Shown piece after piece: positions 31,084 to 39,547 of a DNA stretch of 40,893 nucleotides. Position numbers and translations under genes: made by a program. Positions within the stretch are counted from its first letter, which is position 1. Every line of letters begins with the position of its first letter. The stretch is from Bryobacterales bacterium (GTDB lineage: Bacteria > Acidobacteriota > Terriglobia > Bryobacterales > Bryobacteraceae): positions 1 through 40,893 of the forward strand of contig JADLBD010000259.1 of NCBI GenBank assembly GCA_020847975.1, written 5' to 3'. Below the pieces are notes generated by a model. The model was given only the letters and a program-made list of their open reading frames with translations. It did not search any database and had not been told where the DNA came from.

Positions 31084-32397
31084 TTAGCTCACATGCGGCT
31101 CGGTGCGGTTGTAGAACTGCGTGGCGGCGACGGGTCCGCTCGCGTGGGTATTGTGGACGCCGGCCGAGGGCTCCGGATCCTTGCTCTGGCGGGCAAACTC
31201 GATGGCGGCTTCGACGGCGCCGCGCGCTTCCGCCTCGATCTTGCTCAGTTCGCCCTCATTGGCGAGACGCTTTTCGAGGAGCCAGGACTTGTACCGCTGG
31301 ATGGGATCGCGGCTCATCCATTGCCGGACTTCCTCATCCGAGCGGTAGGGCAATCCGAGCGCGCCGTCAGTTCCCAGCCGGGCCCCGGCGAATCCGGAAT
31401 GATCGTACCAGCGATAAGTGATGCCTTCGATCATGGAAGGACCTTTCCCGGCGCGAGCCCATTCCACGGCTTCCTGGGTGGCGGCGTAGACGGCAGATAT
31501 GTCGTTGCCGTCCACGAGGTGGTGAGGGATATCGAGCCCCTTGGTGTACTCCGAGATGTACTTGGTGGGGACCACCGCGGCCATGGGAATGCCCATGTAC
31601 TGGAAGTTGTTCTCGTTGACAAAAATGACGGGGATTTTGTAGTTCGTGCAACTGCGAATGGCGCTGAAGTAGTAGGGCGAGTTCGCGGCGCCGTCGCCGA
31701 AGAACGCCACCGCTACTTGTTTCGTGCCGCGCACCTGCGCGCGAATGGCAGCCCCCGCGGCGAGATAGTAACTGGCGCCGACAATTCCGTTCATGCCCAT
31801 GATGCCTTTCGACATGTCGGTGATATGCATGGAGCCGCCGTAGCCTTTGTTGTAGCCGGTTTCCTTGAAGAAGATCTCGGCGGTCATTTTGTTGAGGTCA
31901 CCGCCTTTGGCGATGAGGTGGCCGTGGCCGCGATGGGTGCTGGCGATGTAGTCGTCGCTGTTGAGCGCAGCCATGACGCCGCAGGCCACGGCTTCTTCGC
32001 CGACATAGGTATGGAAGGCTCCGTAAAGGCCGTCCTTGCCGCTGACGAAGAGGTCCTTCATGGCGGTTTCCCACTTGCGGCTCGAGTTCATGCGGTCATA
32101 GATCCAGAGGAGCTTTTCCCTGGGCAGCGCGGCGAGAGCGCTTGCCGCTTTGCCGGACAGGGGAATTTTCTCCGGCGGCAGGAACTTGACGGCGTCGCCG
32201 GGCTGCCAGTCGCGATTGCCGCCGGGGCCGGAAGTGGCGAGCGGGATGCTTTTCTCCCAGCGTCCGCCGGTGAGCCCCGGCGAGCGCGCGTCGGCGCGGT
32301 TGCAACTGGAGAGAACAACGCTGGTGGCTCCGGCGGAGCCCATGATTTCGAGCAGACGCCGGCGGTCAATCAGATGCTTGCGGAGCGTGGTCGCCAT
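31084..32397 (-). CDS. 2-oxoacid dehydrogenase E1 component, alpha subunit, with Tat-lipoprotein signal
   Basis: The 437-aa alpha subunit. The thiamine-diphosphate fold is intact: STHRGHGHLIAKG near 153, YGGSMHITD near 186, the GDGAANS pyrophosphate site near 234 and VNENN near 260. Normal E1alpha starts around residue 90 here (REKLLWIYDRM). Before it is an extra segment that begins DRRRLLEIMG, has a weakly hydrophobic core (SAGATSVV) and ends LSSC at C32, a twin-arginine signal with a lipobox. It suggests export of a folded, cofactor-loaded enzyme and attachment to a membrane, which is not known for this family. GGAGG lies 10 nt before ATG 32397. It is the first gene of the five-gene operon. 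The substrate is uncertain among pyruvate, acetoin and branched 2-oxoacids. Confidence 0.85.
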   Translation of the reverse strand: MATTLRKHLIDRRRLLEIMGSAGATSVVLSSCNRADARSPGLTGGRWEKSIPLATSGPGGNRDWQPGDAVKFLPPEKIPLSGKAASALAALPREKLLWIYDRMNSSRKWETAMKDLFVSGKDGLYGAFHTYVGEEAVACGVMAALNSDDYIASTHRGHGHLIAKGGDLNKMTAEIFFKETGYNKGYGGSMHITDMSKGIMGMNGIVGASYYLAAGAAIRAQVRGTKQVAVAFFGDGAANSPYYFSAIRSCTNYKIPVIFVNENNFQYMGIPMAAVVPTKYISEYTKGLDIPHHLVDGNDISAVYAATQEAVEWARAGKGPSMIEGITYRWYDHSGFAGARLGTDGALGLPYRSDEEVRQWMSRDPIQRYKSWLLEKRLANEGELSKIEAEARGAVEAAIEFARQSKDPEPSAGVHNTHASGPVAATQFYNRTEPHVS

Positions 32398-32435
32398 GAA
32401 TTGCAGACCTCCGTTTTGGAATATCTCGCGGATGA

Positions 32436-32464
32436 GGGATATCAAAGCGCGCTGTCGAAGTCAA
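32436..32464 (-). promoter_or_regulatory. Candidate sigma-70 promoter of the E1 operon
   Basis: On the minus strand TTGACT and TATCCC are separated by 17 nt. The -35 is close to consensus and the -10 is weak. Transcription would start near 32429 and leave a 5' leader of about 32 nt with the ribosome site GGAGG. The 112-bp gap is shared with the rightward Gfo/Idh gene. Confidence 0.35.
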
Positions 32465-32509
32465 AGGGGGGCACGACTGGGGTACCCTTTGTGAATAGGG
32501 ATCCACGTA

Positions 32510-33577
32510 ATGAAACGGATATCATTCCTCGTCTTTCTATTCGCCATGACTGCCGCCGCGCAAGAACCGACCATCGCCATTGTGGGCTTGCGGCATTCGC
32601 ATGTTTGGGGACATTTCGGCACGATGCTGGCGGGCAAACCGGCACGGCTGGTGGGCATTGCGGAAACCATTCCCGACGTGATCGCGGAGGCAAAGCGCCG
32701 GGGCGCGCCCGATTCGCTGTTCTATACGGACTTCGTGAAAATGCTGGACGAGCGTAAGCCGGCGATGGTGTGGGCCTTTGTGGAGAACAACCGGCATCTG
32801 GAAGTGGTGCAGGCGTGCGCTCCGCGGAAGATTCACGTGATCTTCGAAAAGCCTCTGGCGGCGACGCTGGCCGATGCGATGCAGATTCGCCGGCTCTCGC
32901 TGCAACACGGCATCTACGTGATGACGAACTATCAGATGGCCTGGTGGGGCGCCAATTATGCGGCAAAGCAGGTTGCCGATTCAGGCGCGCTCGGGCAGGT
33001 GTGGCGGGTGCGCGGGATTGTGGGGCATGGCGGTCCGGGCGGCGGACAGGGCGGTTTGGGGAAGACATTTTTCGACTGGCTAACGGATCCCGAAAAGAAC
33101 GGCGCCGGGGCGCTGATGGACTTCGGCTGCTATAACGCGCTGTGGAGCCTGTGGTACCTGGGCAAGCCGCTGAGCGTGTACGCGACGACGAATCAACTGC
33201 GGCCTGGCGAGTTCCCGAAGGTGGAAGACACATCAGCAATGATCCTGCGCTACAAGAACGGCGTAGGGATATTTGAGGGCAGTTGGGATCTGCCGCGCGG
33301 CTTCCAGGATCTGGAGGTATTCGGGCGCGAGGGCAGCGTGAACATGGCGAATAACAAGGTGGAGGTGCGCAAAGGAAAGGGACCGGCGGAGGACGTGGCG
33401 ATCACGCCGCTGCCGGAGGAGCGCTCCGAGCCCGTTGCCTACATGGTGCACTGCATCCGGACGCATCGTCCGCCGGAGGGACTGGTGGCGATGGACATCA
33501 ACGTGGACGTGGTGGAGATTATCGACGCCGCGAAGCGCTCCGTCAAAGAAGGCAAGGCGATTTCTCTTCCGCGGTAG
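32510..33577 (+). CDS. Gfo/Idh/MocA-family oxidoreductase, exported
   Basis: A 355-aa NAD(P)-dependent oxidoreductase fold with an N-terminal signal peptide (KRISFLVFLFAMTAAAQ). The nucleotide motif is IAIVGLRHSHVWGHF: it has a Gly-x-x-x-Ser-His spacing in place of the usual GxGxxG. The EKPL catalytic-lysine motif follows at VIFEKPLAATLADA, then the C-terminal beta-sheet domain. Family members oxidise or reduce sugars, inositols and sugar acids. The signal looks Sec-type because there is no twin Arg, which is odd for a cofactor enzyme. It starts at ATG 32510 with AGGG upstream and is 15 bp before the MFS gene, so the two form a transport-and-conversion pair. Confidence 0.85.
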   Translation: MKRISFLVFLFAMTAAAQEPTIAIVGLRHSHVWGHFGTMLAGKPARLVGIAETIPDVIAEAKRRGAPDSLFYTDFVKMLDERKPAMVWAFVENNRHLEVVQACAPRKIHVIFEKPLAATLADAMQIRRLSLQHGIYVMTNYQMAWWGANYAAKQVADSGALGQVWRVRGIVGHGGPGGGQGGLGKTFFDWLTDPEKNGAGALMDFGCYNALWSLWYLGKPLSVYATTNQLRPGEFPKVEDTSAMILRYKNGVGIFEGSWDLPRGFQDLEVFGREGSVNMANNKVEVRKGKGPAEDVAITPLPEERSEPVAYMVHCIRTHRPPEGLVAMDINVDVVEIIDAAKRSVKEGKAISLPR

Positions 33578-33592
33578 GACAGGAACACACGC

Positions 33593-34804
33593 TTGTCCTT
33601 TCGCACGCGAGCCTGGGTGACGGTGGGCCTGCTGTGGGTGGCCGGGATGTTGAACTATCTCGACCGGCAGGTGATCTTTTCCGTAATTCCGCTGATCCGT
33701 CGCGATGTGCCGCTCACTGATGTGGAAGTAGGCCTGCTAGGCACCCTGTTTTTCTGGGTGTACGCGGTGTGCAGCCCCGTGGCGGGGTTTCTGGCGGACC
33801 GGTTCGGGCGGAAGCGCGTCATCGTGTTCAGCCTGTGCGTGTGGTCGGCGGTGACGTGGCTCACGGGACACGCGCGGACGCGCGAGGAACTGCTGGCGGC
33901 GCGGGCGTTGATGGGGATCAGCGAGGCCTGCTACCTGCCGGCGGCCCTGGCGCTGATTGCGGCCTACCATTCGGGAAGCACGCGGTCGAAAGCGACAGGG
34001 CTGAATTTCAGCGGCATCTACGCGGGCATCGTGATCGGAGGCGTGGGCGGCGGATGGATGGGGGAGCACTACGGGTGGCGGTTCGTCTTCACGCTGCTTG
34101 GCGTGGTGGGCGTGGCGTACAGCGCGATGATGTTTTTCGCGCTGAAGGAGCCTGCTGGAGCGCATGAAAAGAGACACGAAACTCCGTTTTTGGGGGCGGC
34201 GCGGCAGGTGTGGACGCTGCGCGGGTTTCCGGTGCTGCTGGGCGTGTTCGCGGCGGCGTCCGTGGGCAACTCGATTGTCTACACCTGGCTGCCGCTCTAC
34301 CTCTATGAACGATTCGGGATGACGCTGGCCGAAGCAGGGTTCGCCGCTACGTTCTGGGTGCAGGCGGCGAGCTTCGGCGGCATCCTGCTGGGCGGCTGGC
34401 TGGCGGACCGGTGGGCGCGCACGAGCACCCGCGGCCGGGTGCGGACCCAGGCGCTCGGGATGCTGGCCGCTGCTCCGTTCCTGTTCCTGACGGGCTCAAC
34501 GAGCCTGGTGCCGTTCCTGGTGGCGGGATTGGTGGTGTTCGGAGTGGGCCGTGGGATGTTCGACAGCAACGCGATGCCGGTGCTGTGCCAACTGGCCAAG
34601 CCTGAACTGCGCGCGACGGGGTATGGGATTCTCAACATGGCCGGCACGGTGACCAGTGGTGTGACGGCACTGGCGGCGGGGGCGATGAAGTCGCGGATCG
34701 GGATCGGGGGGTCGTTGGAGGTTGCGGCGGTGATTTTGCTGGTGTCGGCGGTGTTTTTGTGGCGGATGGAGGTGGGGGGGACGGGGGAGAGCATTCGAGA
34801 ATAG
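33593..34804 (+). CDS. MFS transporter
   Basis: A 403-aa carrier with 12 expected helices. The first loop and helix (LLWVAGMLNYLDRQVIFSV), the motif-A loop (DRFGRKRV) and the second domain's start (LRGFPVLLGVFAAASVGNS) are clear. The pattern places it near hexuronate or sialic-acid type carriers, but the substrate is not readable. It starts at TTG 33593, with AGGA 8 nt before it. The gene probably shares a message with the exported Gfo/Idh enzyme. Its stop is followed after 83 bp by the transposase remnant. Confidence 0.85.
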   Translation: MSFRTRAWVTVGLLWVAGMLNYLDRQVIFSVIPLIRRDVPLTDVEVGLLGTLFFWVYAVCSPVAGFLADRFGRKRVIVFSLCVWSAVTWLTGHARTREELLAARALMGISEACYLPAALALIAAYHSGSTRSKATGLNFSGIYAGIVIGGVGGGWMGEHYGWRFVFTLLGVVGVAYSAMMFFALKEPAGAHEKRHETPFLGAARQVWTLRGFPVLLGVFAAASVGNSIVYTWLPLYLYERFGMTLAEAGFAATFWVQAASFGGILLGGWLADRWARTSTRGRVRTQALGMLAAAPFLFLTGSTSLVPFLVAGLVVFGVGRGMFDSNAMPVLCQLAKPELRATGYGILNMAGTVTSGVTALAAGAMKSRIGIGGSLEVAAVILLVSAVFLWRMEVGGTGESIRE

Positions 34805-34887
34805 ACGTATGCCCGGTCCGACCCAATTCGCGCGGTCGATTTGGCGATTTGGGCGTGGGGGCTGGGTGCTAAGTCCGTGCCCAAGAA

Positions 34888-36066
34888 TTAGTTCACATTC
34901 TGAGCTGGGCTGACGGTATAGTTCCAGCGGCCGAGTATATCGTGAGGGACGATGTTGAGTTGGCGCATTTCCGCGTCTGAGATTTTGATCCCAGTAGCGT
35001 ACTGGTCTGGGATAGGATAGGCCGTAACGGCGAGGCCGGTTTCGGTTTTGGTCGTGCGGATGAAGTAGAGGATCTTGTCGATGTTGGTCAGGGGCTCACC
35101 GGCCCAGTTCTTGCTGATTTCGCTGAACAAGCGGTGCTCGATCGGATTCCACTTGGAAGCGCCGGGTGGATAGTGGCTGACGTTGACAGTGAGCCCGAAT
35201 GGGGTGCAGATGGTGTCCTGAAGCGCTTTCCTCAGACGCGACAGCGCGGACCGTTACTGCCGCCGGCATCTGCCAGGATGAAGAGTTGGCGGGCGGTCGG
35301 GTATCGTTGGCAGCCCTCCTGCACCCACCACCGCGCGATGGCGTCGGCGGCAAAGGCCGGCGTGTTGTGACTGGTGCCGACAAACACGGCGCCGCGGTTG
35401 GCTTGGGTGTCGTAAGTGCCGTAAGGGATCGCCATGCCTGCGCCCTCCGAACGGAAATCGTGATCGTTGGCCAGGACCGGTTTGCGATCCCACTTGGAAC
35501 CACTGTTTTTGAAGTTGCCGATGAGTTCCTGCTTTTTGGTATCGACACTGATGATGGGTAAGGCTTGGCTGGCAAACCGTTCTCGTTGCTGACTGATGTA
35601 AAGGAACTGTTGGTTGCGGTCGGGGTTTTTGGTGGCATTGATCTGCTTGCGGTTCACGCGCAGCTTGAAGTCCATGTCTTTGAGCAAGCGGCCGACCGTG
35701 TTCTTGCTGGCGGCGATGCTTGCAGCGGTGAGTTCGGCGGCGATCTTGCGCGTGGTTCGTCGGCTCCACTTGAGCCCGGTGACGGGGTCCCCAGCCGTGT
35801 CGTGGCACATCAGTTCTTCGATGCGGGAGATGATTTCGGGGTTTTTTTTTTCCACCGGCTTGCGTCCGCCGCCAGCTTTGCGGATGCGGTCGATATCCAG
35901 GTCTCGTTGGAGGAGTTCGCGCCGACCCTTGGCCACAGTGTGTGGGTCCAGGCCGAGGAAGTCTGCTATCCGCTGATCCCCGCCGTAGCCGAGTTTGAGT
36001 GATTCCAGGCCGGTAAGGTCCTCCCTCTGCCGCCGTTGGGCTTGAGCGTCAATTCGATCGAAGCCA
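34888..36066 (-). pseudogene. ISAzo13-family transposase, frameshifted
   Basis: The protein reads in order KLGYGGDQRIADFLGLDP, RKAGGGRKPVEKKNPEI, GDPVTGLKWSRRTTRKIA, VDTKKQELIGNFKN, then the DDE-type ILADAGGSNG and, in another frame, VSHYPPGASKWNPIEHRLFS. A frame change is needed near 35235, after CRV and before LRKALQ, so the gene is broken there. The N-terminal start is also lost: no start codon lies between the neighbour's end and GYGGDQ. A run of A's at VEKKN (35845-35855, coding strand) is intact. The total length of about 390 residues is close to normal. The element ends were not found. Confidence 0.75.
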
Positions 36067-36075
36067 GCCGCGCAG

Positions 36076-36675
36076 CTAACGCGGCCCCATGGCCGAGGCG
36101 AACCGCATTTCCGTGCGCCGGATCATCCGCGTCCACAACGATTCCGGATCAGGATCGAATACCAGATCAGGCTCTCCTCGCAATACGTGCCAGGCGCCCA
36201 ACTCCACTTCGTGCTCGAGTTGTTCCGGAGCCCACCCCGCATAGCCGAGGTATACCCGGAACCGCGACGGGCCGCTCCCTTCCGCCAGTGATTTCGCCAC
36301 CAGCGCGCGGTTCGAGGTGAGGTACACATCCCCTATCACGTGGACCGCTCCTTCCGGCACGGCCTTCGATCGCAGCAGCGCTTGCAGGTCCGTGCGCTCC
36401 ACGGGGCCTCCGCGATAGGCGGTGTCCGTCCGCTCCTTGCCCCCCTTGAGATCGGAGAAAATTCGCGACAGGGGCAGTTGCGTGGGCTGGTTCAGAACCA
36501 GTCCGAGCGTGCCTTTCTGATCGAAGCTGACAATCACGATCACCGTCTCCGCGAAGTTCGGATCACCCAGTTTGCGGCTGGCCACCAGCAGTTTCCCTGC
36601 CGCGAGGTCGTGGCTTGCCGCGCTTTGCCCGAAGGCCTCGGCCATGCCGAGAAGAACGCACAGCCAGAGTCTCAT
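36076..36675 (-). CDS. YqgE/AlgH family protein with signal peptide
   Basis: The 199-aa protein matches the YqgE/AlgH (DUF179, UPF0301) family: SRKLGDPNFAETVIVIVS, KGTLGLVLNQPTQLPLS, YRGGPVE, LGYAGWAPEQLEHEVELGAW and DLVFDPDPESLWTRMIRRTE. The family's function is unknown, with AlgH in Pseudomonas linked to alginate control. Here it begins with LWLCVLLGMAEAFGQSAAS, a Sec signal peptide that typical cytosolic YqgE lacks. ATG 36675 is chosen for that reason and because the upstream extension is Arg-rich with no similarity. The gene follows the glycosidase by 52 bp. Its stop is next to the ISAzo13 remnant. Confidence 0.85.
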   Translation of the reverse strand: MRLWLCVLLGMAEAFGQSAASHDLAAGKLLVASRKLGDPNFAETVIVIVSFDQKGTLGLVLNQPTQLPLSRIFSDLKGGKERTDTAYRGGPVERTDLQALLRSKAVPEGAVHVIGDVYLTSNRALVAKSLAEGSGPSRFRVYLGYAGWAPEQLEHEVELGAWHVLRGEPDLVFDPDPESLWTRMIRRTEMRFASAMGPR

Positions 36676-36727
36676 GCACCGATTTTCTCCTATCGCGGGC
36701 CGCGGGTCCACGGGAATCCTGGTAGAC

Positions 36728-37900
36728 TCAGTCCACCTTCCCCCGCCGCACACACTCCACCGCATACACAAACATCCCCGCCGACCACGCCTGATCCCGC
36801 ACCCCCATCGGCTCCCCGGTCTTTCCGTGGTGCCACTCGTTGAACTCCCCGCTCAGATTCATCGCCGCCAGCCGCTCCATAGCCCTCGCCGCGGCCTCCA
36901 TCCGGCCCGCCTTGACTAGCGCCGCTATGTAAAACCCGCCGATAAAGGGCCAGATGCCCCCGTTGTGATAATGGTGGGGGACGTTCAACGTGCCGTAGTA
37001 GTCCCGCCAGTCCGGATCCACAGAACGTACGGCCGGTGTCAGGCTCACCAGCGGCCAGTGGTCAAGTCCGTGGCGCGTAATGAAGTCCAAAATGATCTCG
37101 GATTGCCGCGGGCCAGCGACGCCGCTGAGGATCGCAAGCAGGTTCCCCAGCGAATCGAACCACTCCCCCACAGCCCGAAAGCCGAGATAGGGCAGGTAAT
37201 ACTGCTCGTCCACCAAATACCGTTTCGGCGGCAGGAACCGCTTCCTTCCCAGTGAATCCAACTCCTGCTTGCTCTCCGTGCTGAAAGTGTGCGAATGGTG
37301 CCGCAGCATGTTCCCATCGCCCTGATACCAGAACCAGTGGTTGATCCTCTCCGCAACCGATTCCGCCAAGCCTGTCAGCCTCTCGCTCTCTCCCGCCAGC
37401 ACCTTCGCCGCCGCCCGTAGCGCGAGCACATAGAGGCAATTCAGGTAAAGCCCTTTCCCGCGCGTGCAAAATAGATCCTGCCAGTCCGCGCCTTCCTGCA
37501 TCGACAGCACACCGCTCTGATCCACGTCCTGGCAGGCGTACCAGCCGAGGATCGATCGCACGGCCTCCGGATCGGGAGCGAGCAGCGAACTTCCGATGAT
37601 CCACCACAACCCGCCGTCCGCATAAGCGCGGAAATTCGGCCTGTGGCTGGCCGCATCCACGTTGTTCGGAATCGCGCCGCTCTCTGAACGATGGCGCGCC
37701 AGCAAAGCGAGCGACGCGCGCAGCGCGGTTTGAATCCCCGCATCGTCCACAAACCGCGCGCCGAGCAGCGTAATCATGCTGTCGCGGGCCCAAATCTGGT
37801 GGTGGCCCTGTTTGCGCCCCGAGGCCTTCAAGCCCGCCGGTGTGGAACACTGGCGCAACGCCTCCACCGCGCGGCCGTACGCTTCATCCATCTGGCCCAA
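36728..37900 (-). CDS. (alpha/alpha)6-barrel glycosidase, glycogen-debranching or GH100-like
   Basis: A 390-aa six-hairpin glycosidase. Recognisable stretches are HHQIWARDSMITLLGARF near residue 35, GLWWIIGSSLLA, YHNGGIWPFIGGFYIAAL and FNEWHHGKTGEPMGVRDQ. This combination occurs in the C-terminal domain of amylo-alpha-1,6-glucosidases (COG3408) and in neutral invertases of family GH100. Asp in RDSM and Glu in NEWH are likely acid/base candidates. It has no signal peptide and no N-terminal glucanotransferase part, so it may be a stand-alone debranching or invertase-like enzyme. Which sugar it cuts is not known. The gene begins close to its own open region at 37901. Confidence 0.75.
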   Translation of the reverse strand: MGQMDEAYGRAVEALRQCSTPAGLKASGRKQGHHQIWARDSMITLLGARFVDDAGIQTALRASLALLARHRSESGAIPNNVDAASHRPNFRAYADGGLWWIIGSSLLAPDPEAVRSILGWYACQDVDQSGVLSMQEGADWQDLFCTRGKGLYLNCLYVLALRAAAKVLAGESERLTGLAESVAERINHWFWYQGDGNMLRHHSHTFSTESKQELDSLGRKRFLPPKRYLVDEQYYLPYLGFRAVGEWFDSLGNLLAILSGVAGPRQSEIILDFITRHGLDHWPLVSLTPAVRSVDPDWRDYYGTLNVPHHYHNGGIWPFIGGFYIAALVKAGRMEAAARAMERLAAMNLSGEFNEWHHGKTGEPMGVRDQAWSAGMFVYAVECVRRGKVD

Positions 37901-38219
37901 GGAGTATTTTACCTGTCAATAGGCGAACTTGAGTGCGATTGCGCTGTTCGCGGTCTGGCTCTCCGCGTGTCCGGCCACCTGCTCCGATCCCGTGATTGCG
38001 CTGCGCTATTGTAGCCGGCGCCAGTTTCACGAGGCCATCAAGCGTTCGGCTTCCCATGAGCCGGGCGGCAGGTTCACCCGCGGCGTCTGCTCGCGAAAGG
38101 CTGCGGTCAGACGGGTCCCTCATCCGCAGTCCTGGTGTTTGGCGTTTTTTGCCCACCGCTGATTGGAAACTGACTGACTTCCGCGACCACGGCTCTCCGT
38201 TAAGTTAAGGGCACACTGA
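37901..38219. other. Gene-free stretch before the glycosidase
   Basis: About 320 bp between two leftward genes. A TTGACA -35-like box is present near the start of the glycosidase (minus strand, about 37912-37917), with no good -10. Open frames of 70-90 residues on both strands show no motif and are probably chance. Confidence 0.35.
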
Positions 38220-39350
38220 CTAAATCCCCTGTGCCGCCAAGAACGTCCAATCGTCCCGCCCCGCCGGACTCGCAAACCTGTCCAACTGCTCCCGGACTGC
38301 GGCGAGCATTCCCTGTACTGTGCCGCCGCTATTGCACCTCAGCACCTCCGTCAACCGCTCCTCCCCATACATCCCCGAGGATTCGCTTTGCGCCTCCACA
38401 ATCCCGTCGGAGAACATCACCACCCAATCCCCCGGCCCGAGCCGTGTCTGCGCCGTCCTGCACGTGAATCGCCGGAAGGCCCCCAGCACCAGCGCGGTGG
38501 GGTTGAGCCGTTCCACAGTTCCATCCGCCCGCAATACAATGGGTGGATTGTGACCGCAATTGATGTATTGCAGGGTGCGTAAATCATCGTTGTAATCGGC
38601 GATGAACGCCGTGGCGAAGTGCTCCGGCGCGGTGCTCTCGTAAAACAGCGTGTTCACCGAATGCATTACCGGAACCCAGTCCTCCGGCGCGCTCTGGCAA
38701 TGGCTGCGCAAGGTCGCTTGCAGATTCGCCATCAGCAGAGCTGCCGCCATCCCCTTCCCGCAGACGTCCGCCAGCACCAACCCCAACCGGCCCCGGCTCA
38801 GGTTCAGGAAATCGTAATAATCCCCGCCCACGCTCCCTGCCTCCACGCACATGCCCGCATACTCCAGCGTCTTCAGTGAAGGCATCACCTGCGGAAACAG
38901 CTTCCCTTGCACCTTCTTGGCAATGGCCAGTTCATCCCGTCCGGCGACGCCCTGCCGCAAGCTGATGTTCTTGTGCAGCGTGCTCACCAGCCGGGCGTTG
39001 TCCCATGGCTTGGTGACGAAATCCACCGCGCCGCGGCGCATCGCCTCCACCGCCAGATCGATCGAAGACCACGCCGTCATCACCACCGCGGGCGGGGGAT
39101 CGGGAAAAGATTTGAGCTGTGTGAGCAGATCCAGCCCCTCGGCGCCGGAAGTGGTATCGCGCGTATAGTTTAAGTCCATTAATATGAGGTCGTAGCGGTT
39201 CGCTGCCGCCGCCCGCAGGATCTCGCCCGGGCTGGTGACCGCCTCGGTCTGGAAACCTTCGCCTTTCAACAGTAGCCGCAACGCGGTCAGCACGTCGGGC
39301 TGGTCGTCAGCCAGGAGAACGCGAGATGGAGGGGGACTTCCAGGTGCCAT
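38220..39350 (-). CDS. Response regulator with PP2C-type (RsbU/SpoIIE) phosphatase output
   Basis: The 376-aa protein couples a receiver domain to a serine phosphatase. The receiver (1-125) has the acidic pocket ADD near 15, phosphoacceptor D59 (LILMDLNY), T92 (VVMTAWS) and K114 (FVTKPWD). The output domain, from about 145, has the metal-binding GGDYYDF, the LADVCGKGMAAALLMA helix and the MFSDGIVEAQ end motif, all as in RsbU. It probably dephosphorylates an anti-anti-sigma factor in a general-stress or partner-switch pathway. I take ATG 39350; an in-frame ATG at 39392 would add 14 residues. No sensor kinase is nearby. It diverges from ccmE. Confidence 0.88.
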   Translation of the reverse strand: MAPGSPPPSRVLLADDQPDVLTALRLLLKGEGFQTEAVTSPGEILRAAAANRYDLILMDLNYTRDTTSGAEGLDLLTQLKSFPDPPPAVVMTAWSSIDLAVEAMRRGAVDFVTKPWDNARLVSTLHKNISLRQGVAGRDELAIAKKVQGKLFPQVMPSLKTLEYAGMCVEAGSVGGDYYDFLNLSRGRLGLVLADVCGKGMAAALLMANLQATLRSHCQSAPEDWVPVMHSVNTLFYESTAPEHFATAFIADYNDDLRTLQYINCGHNPPIVLRADGTVERLNPTALVLGAFRRFTCRTAQTRLGPGDWVVMFSDGIVEAQSESSGMYGEERLTEVLRCNSGGTVQGMLAAVREQLDRFASPAGRDDWTFLAAQGI

Positions 39351-39547
39351 CCCCTTACTTGTGGGCAATCGTCCCTCCAAACAATAAACCATGTGCTCCC
39401 AATGAGTTCGGCCCCCTCTTCCGCCCCAGTCCCCGTTCGCTTCCGCGAACTGCCGTCCCAAAACCGGACGGTGGAGACAATTTTTTGCAAGTTCATGAAA
39501 ACGTATGCCAAGGCCCGGGAGCTATACTATGGGGCAGGTGGAATCGG

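Noticed and set aside
31006..32757. A 583-residue open frame on the + strand across the E1alpha gene
   Set aside because: Same low-complexity composition. E1alpha on the other strand has all thiamine-diphosphate motifs.
37884..38156. A 90-residue frame on the - strand and a 77-residue one on the + strand before the glycosidase
   Set aside because: No motif, ribosome site or codon pattern. Listed as gene-free.
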